Both the position numbers and the translations under genes were made by a program. This document shows positions 25,608 through 34,505 of a stretch of DNA of 64,000 bases, one piece after another. This DNA is from Microbacterium pumilum. GTDB taxonomy: Bacteria; Actinomycetota; Actinomycetes; Actinomycetales; Microbacteriaceae. Location of the stretch: the NCBI RefSeq assembly GCF_039530225.1, contig NZ_BAAAOH010000001.1, forward strand, positions 3,100,001 through 3,164,000, read 5' to 3'. Within the stretch, counting starts at the first letter, position 1; each line of letters begins with the position of its first letter. The notes beneath the pieces were generated by a model that was not told the origin of the DNA, searched no databases, and saw only the letters and a program-made list of their open reading frames with translations.

Positions 25608-26700
25608 CACGAAGGATGCCGGCATCCTCACGATCTCGCCGCTGCGCGTACCGGAATCGCTGGATGCTCCCGACGCCGGGCGGTTCCTCGACCTGGTGCG
25701 ACTCGCCAACGCGCTGTGCCTGGCGGATGCCGGACACGACTACCTGCACGAGGAGCCCGAAGAGGCGCTCGGCTTCTGGCAGGACCAGGCCGACTGGATC
25801 CAGCTCGGCTTCCTGGCCGAGCGTGACGGGATCGTCGTCGGGGCCGTCAAGATCATGATCGCCCGCGAAGAGGGGACCACGACGCTCGAGTTCGATCTCA
25901 TGCCCGACCCCACCCGCTGGGGCGAGGGCATCGAGGACGCGCTGCTCGCCGAAGTCGAGCGCGAAGCGCGTGAGCGCGGGATCACCACGATCCAGACGTG
26001 GACGCTGCATCGACCGACGACTCCCGGACCGAGGCTCGCACCGCCGACCGGGTGGGGGTCGATTCCCGCCGAAGACCGGCAGACGCGATTCCAGCTCGAC
26101 AACGGCTTCACTTTCGAGCAGGTCGAGCGCAACAGCGTGTTCGACCTCACGGGTGACTTCGCACCGGTGGAGAGGATGCTGGCCGACGCGGTTCAGGTGG
26201 CCGGAGACGAGTACCGCACGGTGATGTGGACCTCGCCGACGCCACCGGACTACCTCGACAGCTTCGCGTATGTGATCTCGCGAATGTCGACGGATGCGCC
26301 CACGGGCGGAATGGTCGTCGAGGAGCAGCACTGGGATGCCGCACGCGTCCAGCGACGTGACGCCCGGCACAGGGCTCAGGGTCTGACCGTGTCGGTCGCC
26401 GCGGTCGAGCACGTGCCGACCGGCACGATCGCGGCGTACAACGAGCTGGTCATCGCCGACGACCACACCGGCGCGACACAGCAGTACGGCACTCTCGTGC
26501 TGAAGGAGCACCGAGGCCGCCGTCTCGGCACGATCGTGAAGTGCGCGAACCTCCTGCGCTGGCACGAGCTCGTGCCCGAGTCACCGCGTGTCTCGACTTT
26601 CAACGCCGAGGAGAACCGCCACATGCTCGACATCAACGAGGCCGTCGGCTTCGTGCCGGCGTCGTACGCAGGCGCATGGAAGAAGGTGCTCGGTGACTGA
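25600..26700 (+). CDS. Double-domain GNAT acetyltransferase 2 of 3
   Basis: A 366-residue paralogue of its neighbours. The C-terminal acetyl-CoA loop is intact ('VLKEHRGRRLGTIVK') and so is 'NAEENRHMLDINEAVGF'. The N-terminal half has lost the usual loop: the equivalent place reads 'RWGEGIEDALL', with Glu in place of the basic residue. Shared blocks with the first copy include 'GFTFEQVERNSVFDL' and 'YVISRMSTDAPTGG'. The ATG at 25600 overlaps the previous stop by 8 bases; its own end overlaps the next start by 8 bases. One polycistronic message with coupled translation is expected. Confidence 0.85.
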   Translation: MTDTKDAGILTISPLRVPESLDAPDAGRFLDLVRLANALCLADAGHDYLHEEPEEALGFWQDQADWIQLGFLAERDGIVVGAVKIMIAREEGTTTLEFDLMPDPTRWGEGIEDALLAEVEREARERGITTIQTWTLHRPTTPGPRLAPPTGWGSIPAEDRQTRFQLDNGFTFEQVERNSVFDLTGDFAPVERMLADAVQVAGDEYRTVMWTSPTPPDYLDSFAYVISRMSTDAPTGGMVVEEQHWDAARVQRRDARHRAQGLTVSVAAVEHVPTGTIAAYNELVIADDHTGATQQYGTLVLKEHRGRRLGTIVKCANLLRWHELVPESPRVSTFNAEENRHMLDINEAVGFVPASYAGAWKKVLGD

Positions 26701-27793
26701 GATGACGGATGTCGCGACCCTGACCGTGGAGCGGATCCCAGTGCCGTCGTCGGTGGATGCCCCCGATGCCGGCGCGTTCCTCGCGATGGTGGCGATCGGC
26801 AATGCGCTGTGCCGCCACGACACCGGGCACGACTACTTCGACCAGACCGCCGAGGAGCAGCTGCCGTCGTGGCACGACCAGACGGATCGCCTGCAGATCG
26901 GCTTCACCGCGCAGCGCGACGGTGTGTCCGTCGGGGCCGCGACCATGATGGTGCCGCTCGAGGATGGCGCCACCTCCCTCGAGTGCGACATCATGCCCGA
27001 CCCCGACCACTGGGGAGAGGGCGTCGAGGAAGCCCTGCTCGAGGCGATCGAGAAAGAGGCACGCGCGCTCGGGCGCTCGGTCGTGCAGACCTGGACGCTG
27101 CACCGGCCCGACGCCGTGGGCGAGCGTCTGGCGTCGCCCACGGGCTTCGGGTCGATTCCGGCGGAGGACAGGCAGACCCGGTTCATGCTCCGAAACGGCT
27201 ACTCGTTCGAGCAGGCCGAGCGCAACAGCGTGTTCGACCTCACAGGCTCTTTCGATGTCGTGGAGCGGATGCTCGCCGAGGCGCTCGAGGTCGCGGGGCC
27301 GGACTACCGGGTCGTCAACTGGCTCGCGCCGACGCCCGACGAGTACAAGGAGGGCTTCGCGTACGTGATCTCGCGGATGTCGACCGACGTACCGACCGGC
27401 GAGATTGTGTGGACCGAAGAGAAATGGGATGCCGCTCGCGTCGAGCGCCGCGACATGCGTCTGCTCGAAGGCGGTCACACGGTCTCGGTGGTGTGCGTGG
27501 AGCACGTTCCGTCTGGTCGCATCAGTGCGTACAACGAGCTCGTGATCGCCGCAGATCACACCGCCGCGACGCACCAGTGGGGCACGCTCGTGCTCAAGGA
27601 GCACCGCGGGCGGCGGCTCGGGGCGATCGTCAAGTGCGCGAACCTCATCCGCTGGCGCGAGCTCATGCCGCACTCGCCGCGCGTCTCGACCTTCAACGCC
27701 GAAGAGAATCGCCACATGCTCGACATCAACGAGGCGATCGGCTTCGTACCGGCCTCGTACGCGGGCGCGTGGAAGAAGGTCCTCAGCGCGTGA
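26693..27793 (+). CDS. Double-domain GNAT acetyltransferase 3 of 3
   Basis: A 366-residue paralogue closest to copy 2, with 'HWGEGVEEALL' in the degenerate N-terminal half and an intact C-terminal half ('VLKEHRGRRLGAIVK', 'NAEENRHMLDINEAIGF'). The GTG at 26693 is preferred because it reproduces the 8-base overlap seen between copies 1 and 2; an ATG at 26702 is the alternative. The 3' end overlaps the convergent mutM by 11 bases. All three copies keep the Asn-x3-Asn and Gly-Phe residues that contact acetyl-CoA in GNAT enzymes, so each C-terminal domain is probably active. Confidence 0.85.
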   Translation: MTEMTDVATLTVERIPVPSSVDAPDAGAFLAMVAIGNALCRHDTGHDYFDQTAEEQLPSWHDQTDRLQIGFTAQRDGVSVGAATMMVPLEDGATSLECDIMPDPDHWGEGVEEALLEAIEKEARALGRSVVQTWTLHRPDAVGERLASPTGFGSIPAEDRQTRFMLRNGYSFEQAERNSVFDLTGSFDVVERMLAEALEVAGPDYRVVNWLAPTPDEYKEGFAYVISRMSTDVPTGEIVWTEEKWDAARVERRDMRLLEGGHTVSVVCVEHVPSGRISAYNELVIAADHTAATHQWGTLVLKEHRGRRLGAIVKCANLIRWRELMPHSPRVSTFNAEENRHMLDINEAIGFVPASYAGAWKKVLSA

Positions 27794-28715
27794 TGCGCGG
27801 TGCCCGCTGACAGTGCGGGCAGTAGTGGCTCGACCGGTTCGTGAACGACACCCTGACGATGGGGCGTCCGCACCGCGGGCAGGGCTGACCGGTGCGGCCA
27901 TAGGCGTTCAGCGAATGTGCGAAGTATCCGGCCTGGCCGTTGACGTTCACGTACTGGGCGTCGAAGCTGGTGCCCCCCTCAGCCAGCGCCTTCTCGAGCA
28001 CGGCACGCACCTCGGTGAGCAGCCGGTTCACGGCACGCGTGGACAGCACACGCGCCGTCACCTCGGGATGGATGCGGGCAGCCCACAGCGCTTCATCGGC
28101 GTAGATGTTGCCGATGCCGCTCACCTCGCTCTGGTCGAGCAGCACTCGTTTGATCGCGGAGTCCTTGCGCGCGAGCGACGCACGGAATCCGGCATCCCGG
28201 AAGGCCGGATCCAGCGGATCGCGGGCGATGTGAGCCACCTGCGCCGGAACCGTGGCTTCTGTCGTGCCATATCCGCCAGGCGCGGCATCCGCTGCCGGCA
28301 CGAGCGGATCGAGAGCGAGCGAGCCGAACGTGCGCTGATCGGCGAAGACGACCGTCAGCTCGCCATGGTCGGGGTGATGGATGTCGAGCCGCACGCGTTC
28401 GTGGCGCTCGGGCGGCGCGCCAGGAGCGCGGAGGAGGATCTGCCCGCTCATTCCGAGGTGGGCGACGACCGCTTCGACGGGTGCCGCCTCATGCTGTGCG
28501 ACGAGGGCGTCGGCGACGGGAAACCACAGGAACTTCCCGCGGCGCGCGGCGCCGACGATGCGGCGACCGGTGAGGGCCGCTTCGAAATGCGCGCCGTCGC
28601 CTCTATGACGAGTCAGCGCACGCTCGTCGAGGACGGTCACGCCCAGCACCGTCGCGCCCGTGAGTGCGGGAGCGAGGCCGGCGCGCACGACTTCGACCTC
28701 GGGCAGCTCAGGCAC
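27783..28715 (-). CDS. mutM: Formamidopyrimidine-DNA glycosylase
   Basis: MutM (Fpg) removes 8-oxoguanine and formamidopyrimidines and cuts the abasic site. The 310-residue protein has the catalytic N-terminus PELPEVEVV (Pro2 is the nucleophile once Met is removed), 'LGMSGQILL', 'DQRTFGSL', the helix-two-turn-helix region 'IGNIYADEALW', and the C-terminal zinc finger 'CPRCGRP' ... 'YCPHCQ'. The GTG at 28715 is required to place Pro at position 2, and gives an 8-base overlap with the end of rnc. The zinc finger is complete. Confidence 0.96.
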   Translation of the reverse strand: MPELPEVEVVRAGLAPALTGATVLGVTVLDERALTRHRGDGAHFEAALTGRRIVGAARRGKFLWFPVADALVAQHEAAPVEAVVAHLGMSGQILLRAPGAPPERHERVRLDIHHPDHGELTVVFADQRTFGSLALDPLVPAADAAPGGYGTTEATVPAQVAHIARDPLDPAFRDAGFRASLARKDSAIKRVLLDQSEVSGIGNIYADEALWAARIHPEVTARVLSTRAVNRLLTEVRAVLEKALAEGGTSFDAQYVNVNGQAGYFAHSLNAYGRTGQPCPRCGRPIVRVSFTNRSSHYCPHCQRAPRITR

Positions 28716-29409
28716 GGTCGCTGAGCTCGTGCCATGCGCGCAGGGCGGCAGCCATCTCGGCCTGCTTCTTGCTGGTCCCGGTGCCCTCGGTCGTGACGAC
28801 GCCGACCTGCACGGTCGCGACGAAAGTGCGGTCGTGATCGGGTCCGGTCGCCGTGACCGCGTAGACCGGCGGCGGGGCGCCGAGCCGCGCCGCCAGTTCC
28901 TGAAGGCTGGTCTTCGGGTCGATCGCGGCGCCGTAGCGGTCGGGGTCGTCGAGGAGCGGATCGACCAGGCGCAGCACGAGCGCCGCGGCCGCATCGGCTC
29001 CGACCGAGATGTACGTCGCGCCGAACACGGCTTCCATCGTGTCGGCGAGGATCGAGTCCTTCTCGCGACCGCCGCTGAGAGCTTCGCCGCGACCGAGTCG
29101 GACGTAGGCCCCCAGCCCGATCCCTCGCGCGATCTCAGCGAGCGCCACCGTCGAGACCACGCTTGCGCGACGTTTCGCGAGTGATCCCTCATCGAGATCC
29201 GGATGCCGCGTGAACAGCCGGACGGTGACCGCCTGGCCCAGGACCGAGTCGCCGAGGAACTCGAGGCGCTCGTTGTGCGGGGCCTGGCCGTGCTCGTATG
29301 CCCAGGAACGATGGGTCAGCGCCAACTCCAGAAGCTCGGAGTCGATGTCGACTCCGAGCTTCTGTGAGAGGTCGGCGAGCGCGCTGCGCCCGGCTGTGAC
29401 GTCCGTCAC
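28708..29409 (-). CDS. rnc: Ribonuclease III
   Basis: RNase III cleaves double-stranded RNA, including the rRNA precursor. The 233-residue protein shows the signature 'HNERLEFLGDSVLG' (residues about 45-58) with catalytic acidic residues, 'DTMEAVFGA' for the second metal-binding site, and a C-terminal double-stranded RNA-binding domain ('GTGTSKKQAEMAAALRAW'). The start is GTG at 29409. It lies 19 bases after rpmF and overlaps mutM by 8 bases, so rpmF-rnc-mutM are probably co-transcribed. Confidence 0.96.
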   Translation of the reverse strand: MTDVTAGRSALADLSQKLGVDIDSELLELALTHRSWAYEHGQAPHNERLEFLGDSVLGQAVTVRLFTRHPDLDEGSLAKRRASVVSTVALAEIARGIGLGAYVRLGRGEALSGGREKDSILADTMEAVFGATYISVGADAAAALVLRLVDPLLDDPDRYGAAIDPKTSLQELAARLGAPPPVYAVTATGPDHDRTFVATVQVGVVTTEGTGTSKKQAEMAAALRAWHELSDRA

Positions 29410-29428
29410 GTCTGGCCCCAGAGGGCTA

Positions 29429-29638
29429 TCAGACGTCGGCGACCTTGCGGCCCTTGTACTCGAGGAACAGCTCGGTGCCCTGCGAGTCGGTGACGACCTT
29501 CGCCTGGTGGGGGCGGCTGTAGACGACCTTGCCGTTCTCGACCGTGGTGGTCAGCGTGATGGGCGCCGCCTTCCACTGCGCGCGACGCGAACGGGTGTTG
29601 GAGCGGGAGACCTTCCGCTTCGGGGGGTTACCTGCCAT
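29429..29638 (-). CDS. rpmF: 50S ribosomal protein L32
   Basis: A 69-residue L32 protein beginning 'MAGNPPKRKVSRSNTRSRR'. This form lacks the CxxC zinc ligand pairs of zinc-type L32 proteins: no cysteine is present, so it is the zinc-independent type. It starts 2 bases after DUF177, the usual partner in bacteria. The start at 29638 places the conserved N-terminus at residue 1. Confidence 0.95.
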   Translation of the reverse strand: MAGNPPKRKVSRSNTRSRRAQWKAAPITLTTTVENGKVVYSRPHQAKVVTDSQGTELFLEYKGRKVADV

Positions 29639-29640
29639 GG

Positions 29641-30219
29641 CTAGCTCTCTTCTGTGTTCTCGCCGACTCGGCTGCGCGAGGCGCGCGGGGCTTCGTCGTC
29701 GTGGTCTGAGGTGTATTCCTGGAGCGCGGCCCATCGTGAATCCGGGGGCATACTCTGCTCTGCTCCGGTGCTCACGGCGCGCCGCTCGCCCGTAGCCGGA
29801 TCGAGGCCGGGGCAATCCGGCTCGCACACCGGCTGAAACGGAAGCGCCAGGACGGTCGCATCCCTGACGAGAGTTTCAAGATCCACGTGGTCGTCTTGAA
29901 CCTCGAAGTCAGTTGCTTCCTCTCCAGGATACGCGAAAAGCTCCTGAAACTCGACTTGGGCGCGCTCGGCGATGTCGTCGAGGCACCGCCCGCAGACTCC
30001 GGTGTACTCGGTGTCGATGGTTCCGGAGGCGAGGATCCCCTCGTGAACCGACTCGAGGCGCACGTCCACGAGGACCGGCTCGCCCTGCTGGACCGATACG
30101 AGGCCTTCGCCCCACTGTTCGGCGGCGGGCACCGCGAGCGACGTCTCACGCATCTCGCCTGGGTGCTGCACGATGTCACGCACGTTGATGCTGAAGGGCC
30201 CTGGCCTGCGTTTTCTCAC
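29641..30219 (-). CDS. DUF177 (YceD-family) protein, 23S rRNA accumulation factor
   Basis: A 192-residue YceD/DUF177 protein. The family in plants and bacteria is linked to 23S rRNA accumulation and is nearly always next to rpmF, as here. It has the typical Cys pair in 'GVCGRCLDDI' (residues about 75-84) and the second pair in 'CEPDCPGLDP', likely binding zinc, and 'FQELFAYPGEEA'. The start is GTG at 30219. The acidic and basic C-terminal tail is not conserved. It follows coaD by 42 bases. Confidence 0.88.
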   Translation of the reverse strand: MRKRRPGPFSINVRDIVQHPGEMRETSLAVPAAEQWGEGLVSVQQGEPVLVDVRLESVHEGILASGTIDTEYTGVCGRCLDDIAERAQVEFQELFAYPGEEATDFEVQDDHVDLETLVRDATVLALPFQPVCEPDCPGLDPATGERRAVSTGAEQSMPPDSRWAALQEYTSDHDDEAPRASRSRVGENTEES

Positions 30220-30261
30220 GAGGGTCCATGCTACCCGTGCCCCGGTGCGCGAGGGCTGGAC

Positions 30262-30753
30262 TCAGGCGGGGCCCACACCCAGGAAACGCGCGACGGCGGG
30301 CGGGACGAAGGGCGACACATCCCCGCCCAGCGACGCGACCTGACGCACCAATGAGCTGGAGACCAGCGCGTGCGCCGGGTCCGGCAGCAGGAAGACCGTC
30401 TCGACGTGAGCCAGGTGACGGTTGACGATCGCCATCGGGGTCTCGTAGGCCACATCGATCTGAGAGCGGATCCCTTTGACCAGCACGCCGGCTCCGACAT
30501 CCGTCGCATAGTCGACCAGCAGCCCCACGCTCCACGACGCGACCACGACGTTTCCGTCGATGTCGCTCTCTGCGATGGACTGCTCGAGCAGCGCGAGCCG
30601 CTGCGCGATCGGGAGCATCGCCTCTTTGCCGGGGTTGTGGACCACGAGCACGTGGAGCTCGTCATAAAGGGATGCTGCGCGGCTGATGACATCGAGATGC
30701 CCGAGGGTCGGCGGGTCGAATGATCCGGGGACGACGGCGATCCGGCTGCTCAT
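30262..30753 (-). CDS. coaD: Phosphopantetheine adenylyltransferase
   Basis: CoaD transfers AMP to 4'-phosphopantetheine, the penultimate step in coenzyme A synthesis. The 163-residue protein starts '[19 protein letters not shown]' with the T-x-G-H nucleotidyltransferase motif, and has '[12 protein letters not shown]' and '[15 protein letters not shown]' as in the family. Size is normal. It lies between recG and DUF177 on the same strand with short gaps (35 and 42 bases). Confidence 0.96.
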   Translation of the reverse strand: MSSRIAVVPGSFDPPTLGHLDVISRAASLYDELHVLVVHNPGKEAMLPIAQRLALLEQSIAESDIDGNVVVASWSVGLLVDYATDVGAGVLVKGIRSQIDVAYETPMAIVNRHLAHVETVFLLPDPAHALVSSSLVRQVASLGGDVSPFVPPAVARFLGVGPA

Positions 30754-30788
30754 GCGGTCAGCCTAGCGGCGCCCTCTGCGACGCTGCG

Positions 30789-32951
30789 TCAACTCTTCGC
30801 CAGGGCCGCGCGCTCTTCCATGCCGACGCGCCGCTCGAGCGCCTCGGCGATGCCCGGATGCCGCGTCAACGCGGGATCCTCGGTGAGGAGCTGCTCGGCG
30901 GCGACGCGCGCCTCGGCGATCAGATCGGCATCCTTCACCACACGCAGGAGTCGAAGTGAAGACCTCGCCCCCGACTGCGCGTCGCCGAGCACATCGCCCT
31001 CACCGCGCAGCCCGAGATCGACCTCTGCCAGTTCGAAGCCGTCGAGCGTGGCGGCGACCGCATCGACGCGCTGCCGAGCGGGCGAGCCGGCGGGCGCCTC
31101 GGTCACGAGCAGGCAGAGTCCCGGCACCCCGCCTCGACCCACTCGGCCACGCAACTGGTGCAGCTGTGAGACGCCGAAGCGATCGGCTTCGAGGATCGCC
31201 ATCGTCGATGCGTTCGGCACGTCGACGCCGACCTCGACGACCGTCGTCGCGACGAGCACATCGACCTCGCCGCGCGCGAACGCCTGCATGACGGCGTCCT
31301 TCTCGTCGGAAGGCATCCTGCCGTGCAGGATCTTGACGCGGATGTCGTCGAACGCGGGCAGCCGCGACAGCACGTCCGCGACCTGAACCACGCCCCAGCG
31401 CGAACGTGGCGCACCGCCCTCGACCGGGGCGACGGGTTCGTCGGCCGTGTCGTCCTTCGTCGCGGCGTCGGCGTCGATCGCGGCGCACACGACGAACGCC
31501 TGCCGCCCCTGCGCCACCTCTTCGGCGATCCGCTCCCACACCCGTGCGAACCAGCCGGGCCTCTCGTTGAGCGGGGCGACGAAGGTCTCGATGCCCGCGC
31601 GTCCCTCGGGCATCGTCCGGATCGTCGACACGTCGAGGTCGCCGAACACGGTCATGGCGACCGTGCGCGGGATGGGGGTCGCGGTGAGCACGAGGGCGTG
31701 CGGCGACGAGCCTTTCGCACGCAGCGCCTCACGCTGCTCGACCCCGAACCGGTGCTGCTCATCGACGACGACGAGCCCGAGATCCGCGAACGTCGTCGTG
31801 TCACTGAGGAGCGCATGCGTGCCGATGACGATCCGCGCCTGGCCGGATGCGGTGCGCAGCGCGGCCTTGCGCCGCTCGGCGGCGGTCATCTGGCCTGTCA
31901 GCAGCGTCGGCATGAGCTCGGGCGCCAGTTCAGGCCCGAGCATCCGGGCGATGGAGCGGACGTGCTGGCCGGCGAGCACTTCGGTAGGGGCGATGAGCGC
32001 CGACTGGCCGCCGCTCTCGGCGACCTGCAGCATCGCGCGCAGGGCGACGAGCGTCTTGCCCGAGCCGACTTCGCCCTGCACGAGCCGGTTCATCGGCCAG
32101 TCGCCCTCGAGGTCGCGCGCGATCTGGTCTCCGACTGAGATCTGGTCGGGTGTCCGCGCGAAGGGCAGCTCCGCGTCGAAACGGTCGAGCAGTGCGCCCG
32201 GCATGCGGCTGGTCGCCGCAAGCGCCCGCACGAAGGCGCGCTGCTGCAGGAGGGCGACCTGCAGCACGAACGCCTCGTGCATCCGAAGGGTCGCACGAGC
32301 CTGCTCGATCTGGTCTTCGAAGTCGGGTCGATGCATGCGCTCGAGGGCGGTACGGGCATCGAGCAGACCATGCCGCACGCGCAGGGGTTCGGGGAGCGGG
32401 TCTGGCACCGGGCCCAATCCGTCCAGCACCATCTCGACGATCTTCGTGAACTGCCAGCTGGCGATGGTGCTCGTCGCGGGATAGATCGGGATGGGCAGAT
32501 TGGCGTTGGCCTCAGCCGTCAGCCGGGCCGTCTCTTCGTCGTCGAAGAGCTCGTAGTCGGGGTGCGCCAGCTGCTTCGCGCCGCGGTACTCCCCCACTTT
32601 GCCGGCGAAGATGCCCCGCCGCCCAGGACGGAGGTCCTTGACGCGCCACGTCTGGTTGAAGAACGTCAGCGACAGGTCGCCCTGGCCGTCGCTGATCACG
32701 ATCTCGAGGATCGACCCCTTGCGGTTCTGCATCCTGCGCTCGTTGACGCGTTTGACCTCGGCGACGATCGTGACCGGCTCGCCGACCGGCAGCGAGGAGA
32801 TGGGTGTCAGTTCGCCGCGTCGTGCGTAACGGCGTGGGTAATGCGCGAGCAGATCGCCCACCGTGCGCATGCCGAATGCGCGCTCGAGTGCCGACGCAGT
32901 CTTGCCGCCGACGGCGCCGTCCAGGCGCGACTCGAGGCGGAAAGTCGGCAT
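30789..32951 (-). CDS. recG: ATP-dependent DNA helicase RecG
   Basis: RecG reverses stalled replication forks and processes branched recombination intermediates. The 720-residue protein has an N-terminal wedge/OB domain (residues about 50-150, 'VKRVNERRMQNRKG'), then helicase motifs: Walker A 'GEVGSGKT', DEQH box 'VVDEQHRFG', motif III 'LTATPIPRT', and C-terminal 'TTVVEVGVDVPNA' and 'QLHQLRGRVGRG'. An insert around residues 500-515 (TKDDTADEPVAPVEGG) is longer than usual. The start at 32951 is the family start. Confidence 0.96.
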   Translation of the reverse strand: MPTFRLESRLDGAVGGKTASALERAFGMRTVGDLLAHYPRRYARRGELTPISSLPVGEPVTIVAEVKRVNERRMQNRKGSILEIVISDGQGDLSLTFFNQTWRVKDLRPGRRGIFAGKVGEYRGAKQLAHPDYELFDDEETARLTAEANANLPIPIYPATSTIASWQFTKIVEMVLDGLGPVPDPLPEPLRVRHGLLDARTALERMHRPDFEDQIEQARATLRMHEAFVLQVALLQQRAFVRALAATSRMPGALLDRFDAELPFARTPDQISVGDQIARDLEGDWPMNRLVQGEVGSGKTLVALRAMLQVAESGGQSALIAPTEVLAGQHVRSIARMLGPELAPELMPTLLTGQMTAAERRKAALRTASGQARIVIGTHALLSDTTTFADLGLVVVDEQHRFGVEQREALRAKGSSPHALVLTATPIPRTVAMTVFGDLDVSTIRTMPEGRAGIETFVAPLNERPGWFARVWERIAEEVAQGRQAFVVCAAIDADAATKDDTADEPVAPVEGGAPRSRWGVVQVADVLSRLPAFDDIRVKILHGRMPSDEKDAVMQAFARGEVDVLVATTVVEVGVDVPNASTMAILEADRFGVSQLHQLRGRVGRGGVPGLCLLVTEAPAGSPARQRVDAVAATLDGFELAEVDLGLRGEGDVLGDAQSGARSSLRLLRVVKDADLIAEARVAAEQLLTEDPALTRHPGIAEALERRVGMEERAALAKS

Positions 32952-33038
32952 GGCACGAGTCTATTCAGGGCGGAGGACGCCCCGCCTGGCGGGCGGCCGT
33001 TTCGCTCGGCATGCAGCGGCGTGGCGTACGGTGGCGTC

Positions 33039-33623
33039 ATGGTGCGAAGGCTGCTCTCTCGGCTCTATTGGGCGTGCAGCCGATGGGCACTCGTCACCGA
33101 GGCGGCGCCGAGTCGGCCCGCGGTGCTGCTGGGGGCGCCGCACACGTCGAACTGGGACTTCGTGCTGATGCTCGGCATCGCCTGGCGCCTCGGCATCCCG
33201 GTGCGATGGCTCGGCAAAGCGAGCCTCTTCCGTGGGTGGCGAGGACCTGTCATGCGACGGCTGGGCGGCATCCCCGTCGATCGTGATGACGCGTCGCGCG
33301 TCGTCGCCGACGTCGTCGCACGGATCAGGGCGGGCGATGTCTTCGGGCTCGTCGTGACGCCCGACGGCACGCGCGGCAGGAGTCCGTATTGGAAGTCGGG
33401 CTTCTACCGCATCGCCCGCGAGGCAGGCATGCCCGTCACGCTGGGCTACGTCGACCGCACCACGATGACCACGGGTCTCGGACCCACGGTCGAGCTCACG
33501 GGCGACGTGCACGCCGACATGGAGGTCATCCGGGCGTTCTATGCCGACAAGGCGGGTCTGCGGCCCGAGCTGCGCACCGAGCCCCGCCTGCGTGACGAAG
33601 ACCCCGCGCCCACCGCGGCGTAG
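33039..33623 (+). CDS. PlsC-like acyltransferase (1-acylglycerol-3-phosphate acyltransferase family)
   Basis: A 194-residue acyltransferase. The Hx4D catalytic motif is 'HTSNWD' (residues about 35-40), followed by 'GKASLFRG' and the glycerol-phosphate binding-like segment 'TPDGTRGRSPYWKSGFYRIA'. It lacks a clear N-terminal membrane helix and is shorter than PlsC. It likely acylates a lysolipid or glycolipid. It is divergent from recG (87 bases) and directly upstream of rsmD (25 bases), so probably co-transcribed with it. Confidence 0.8.
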   Translation: MVRRLLSRLYWACSRWALVTEAAPSRPAVLLGAPHTSNWDFVLMLGIAWRLGIPVRWLGKASLFRGWRGPVMRRLGGIPVDRDDASRVVADVVARIRAGDVFGLVVTPDGTRGRSPYWKSGFYRIAREAGMPVTLGYVDRTTMTTGLGPTVELTGDVHADMEVIRAFYADKAGLRPELRTEPRLRDEDPAPTAA

Positions 33624-33648
33624 TGGGACCCGCGGCTATCGTGGGCGT

Positions 33649-34224
33649 GTGACACGCATCATCGCCGGGCGCGCGGGATCCATCACGCTCGAGGTTCCCG
33701 ATGCGGGCACGCGCCCGACCAGTGATCGCGTCCGCGAGTCGCTCTTCGGTGCGCTGGAGTCGGCCGACGCCCTCCGCGGCGCGGCGGTGCTCGACCTCTA
33801 CGCGGGTTCGGGTGCGCTCGGCCTCGAAGCCGTCAGCCGTGGTGCGACGAGAGCAGATCTCGTCGAGAAGTCGTCGCGCGCGGCATCCGTCGCCGAACGC
33901 AACGCGACCCGCGTCGCGAGAGCCGTGGGGAGGGATGCCGCGATCGTCGTGCATCGCGTGTCGGCCGCGGCGTATCTGCACGCTCCACGCGGACCCTTCG
34001 ATCTCGTGTTCCTCGACCCGCCGTACGACCTGCCCGAATCCGAGCTCACGCACGCCCTCGAACTGCTCGTGCCGGCACTTTCACCGCACGCGACCGTCAT
34101 CGTGGAGCGGGCAGCGCGATCGCCCGAGCCGACGCTGCCGCCGGCGCTCATCGCAGATCGGTCGAAGCGCTACGGCGACACGACGCTCTGGTGGGTGGCG
34201 CCCGAAGCGGCGACTTCCGGCTGA
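33649..34224 (+). CDS. rsmD: 16S rRNA (guanine-966-N2)-methyltransferase
   Basis: RsmD methylates G966 of 16S rRNA using S-adenosylmethionine. The 191-residue protein begins 'VTRIIAGRAGS', carries the SAM motif 'LDLYAGSGALGLEAVSRGA' (residues about 46-64) and the catalytic 'LVFLDPPYD' motif, which marks N2-guanine methyltransferases. The GTG at 33649 is the family start. The last 55 bases overlap an opposite-strand reading frame at 34170-34403. Confidence 0.93.
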   Translation: MTRIIAGRAGSITLEVPDAGTRPTSDRVRESLFGALESADALRGAAVLDLYAGSGALGLEAVSRGATRADLVEKSSRAASVAERNATRVARAVGRDAAIVVHRVSAAAYLHAPRGPFDLVFLDPPYDLPESELTHALELLVPALSPHATVIVERAARSPEPTLPPALIADRSKRYGDTTLWWVAPEAATSG

Positions 34225-34403
34225 CCGCGGCGAGCGTCGCCGTTCCAGACATCCGGCCCGTCGAAGCCGACATCGCGCGTGATCGCGAGGTGTCCGTTCG
34301 CGGACACCTCGAACCGGAGCGTCGTCGCATCCTCGAGCATTCGGACCTCCATCGAGACCGAACCACCCTCGTCGATCGCGACGGAGGTGAAGCGCTTGCT
34401 CAC
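34170..34403 (-). CDS. Hypothetical protein (77 residues)
   Basis: A GTG-started frame of 77 residues with G/C-rich third positions in the manner of neighbouring genes, which supports coding. The sequence ('VSMEVRMLEDATTLRFEVS', 'NGHLAITRDVGFDG') is rich in beta-prone residues and has no membrane segment or known motif. Its 3' end overlaps the rsmD 3' end by 55 bases on the opposite strand. I do not recognise a family. The 102 bases before it (34404-34505) show nothing. Confidence 0.45.
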   Translation of the reverse strand: MSKRFTSVAIDEGGSVSMEVRMLEDATTLRFEVSANGHLAITRDVGFDGPDVWNGDARRGQPEVAASGATHQSVVSP

Positions 34404-34505
34404 CGAGTAGATCGCGTGGGGAGTGTCTCACTCACACGGCGGACGCGCGAACTCCGCGATCACGCTGCCGTGGCGCGCGCCAGCGAGGGCCGTCGACAGC
34501 GCGCG

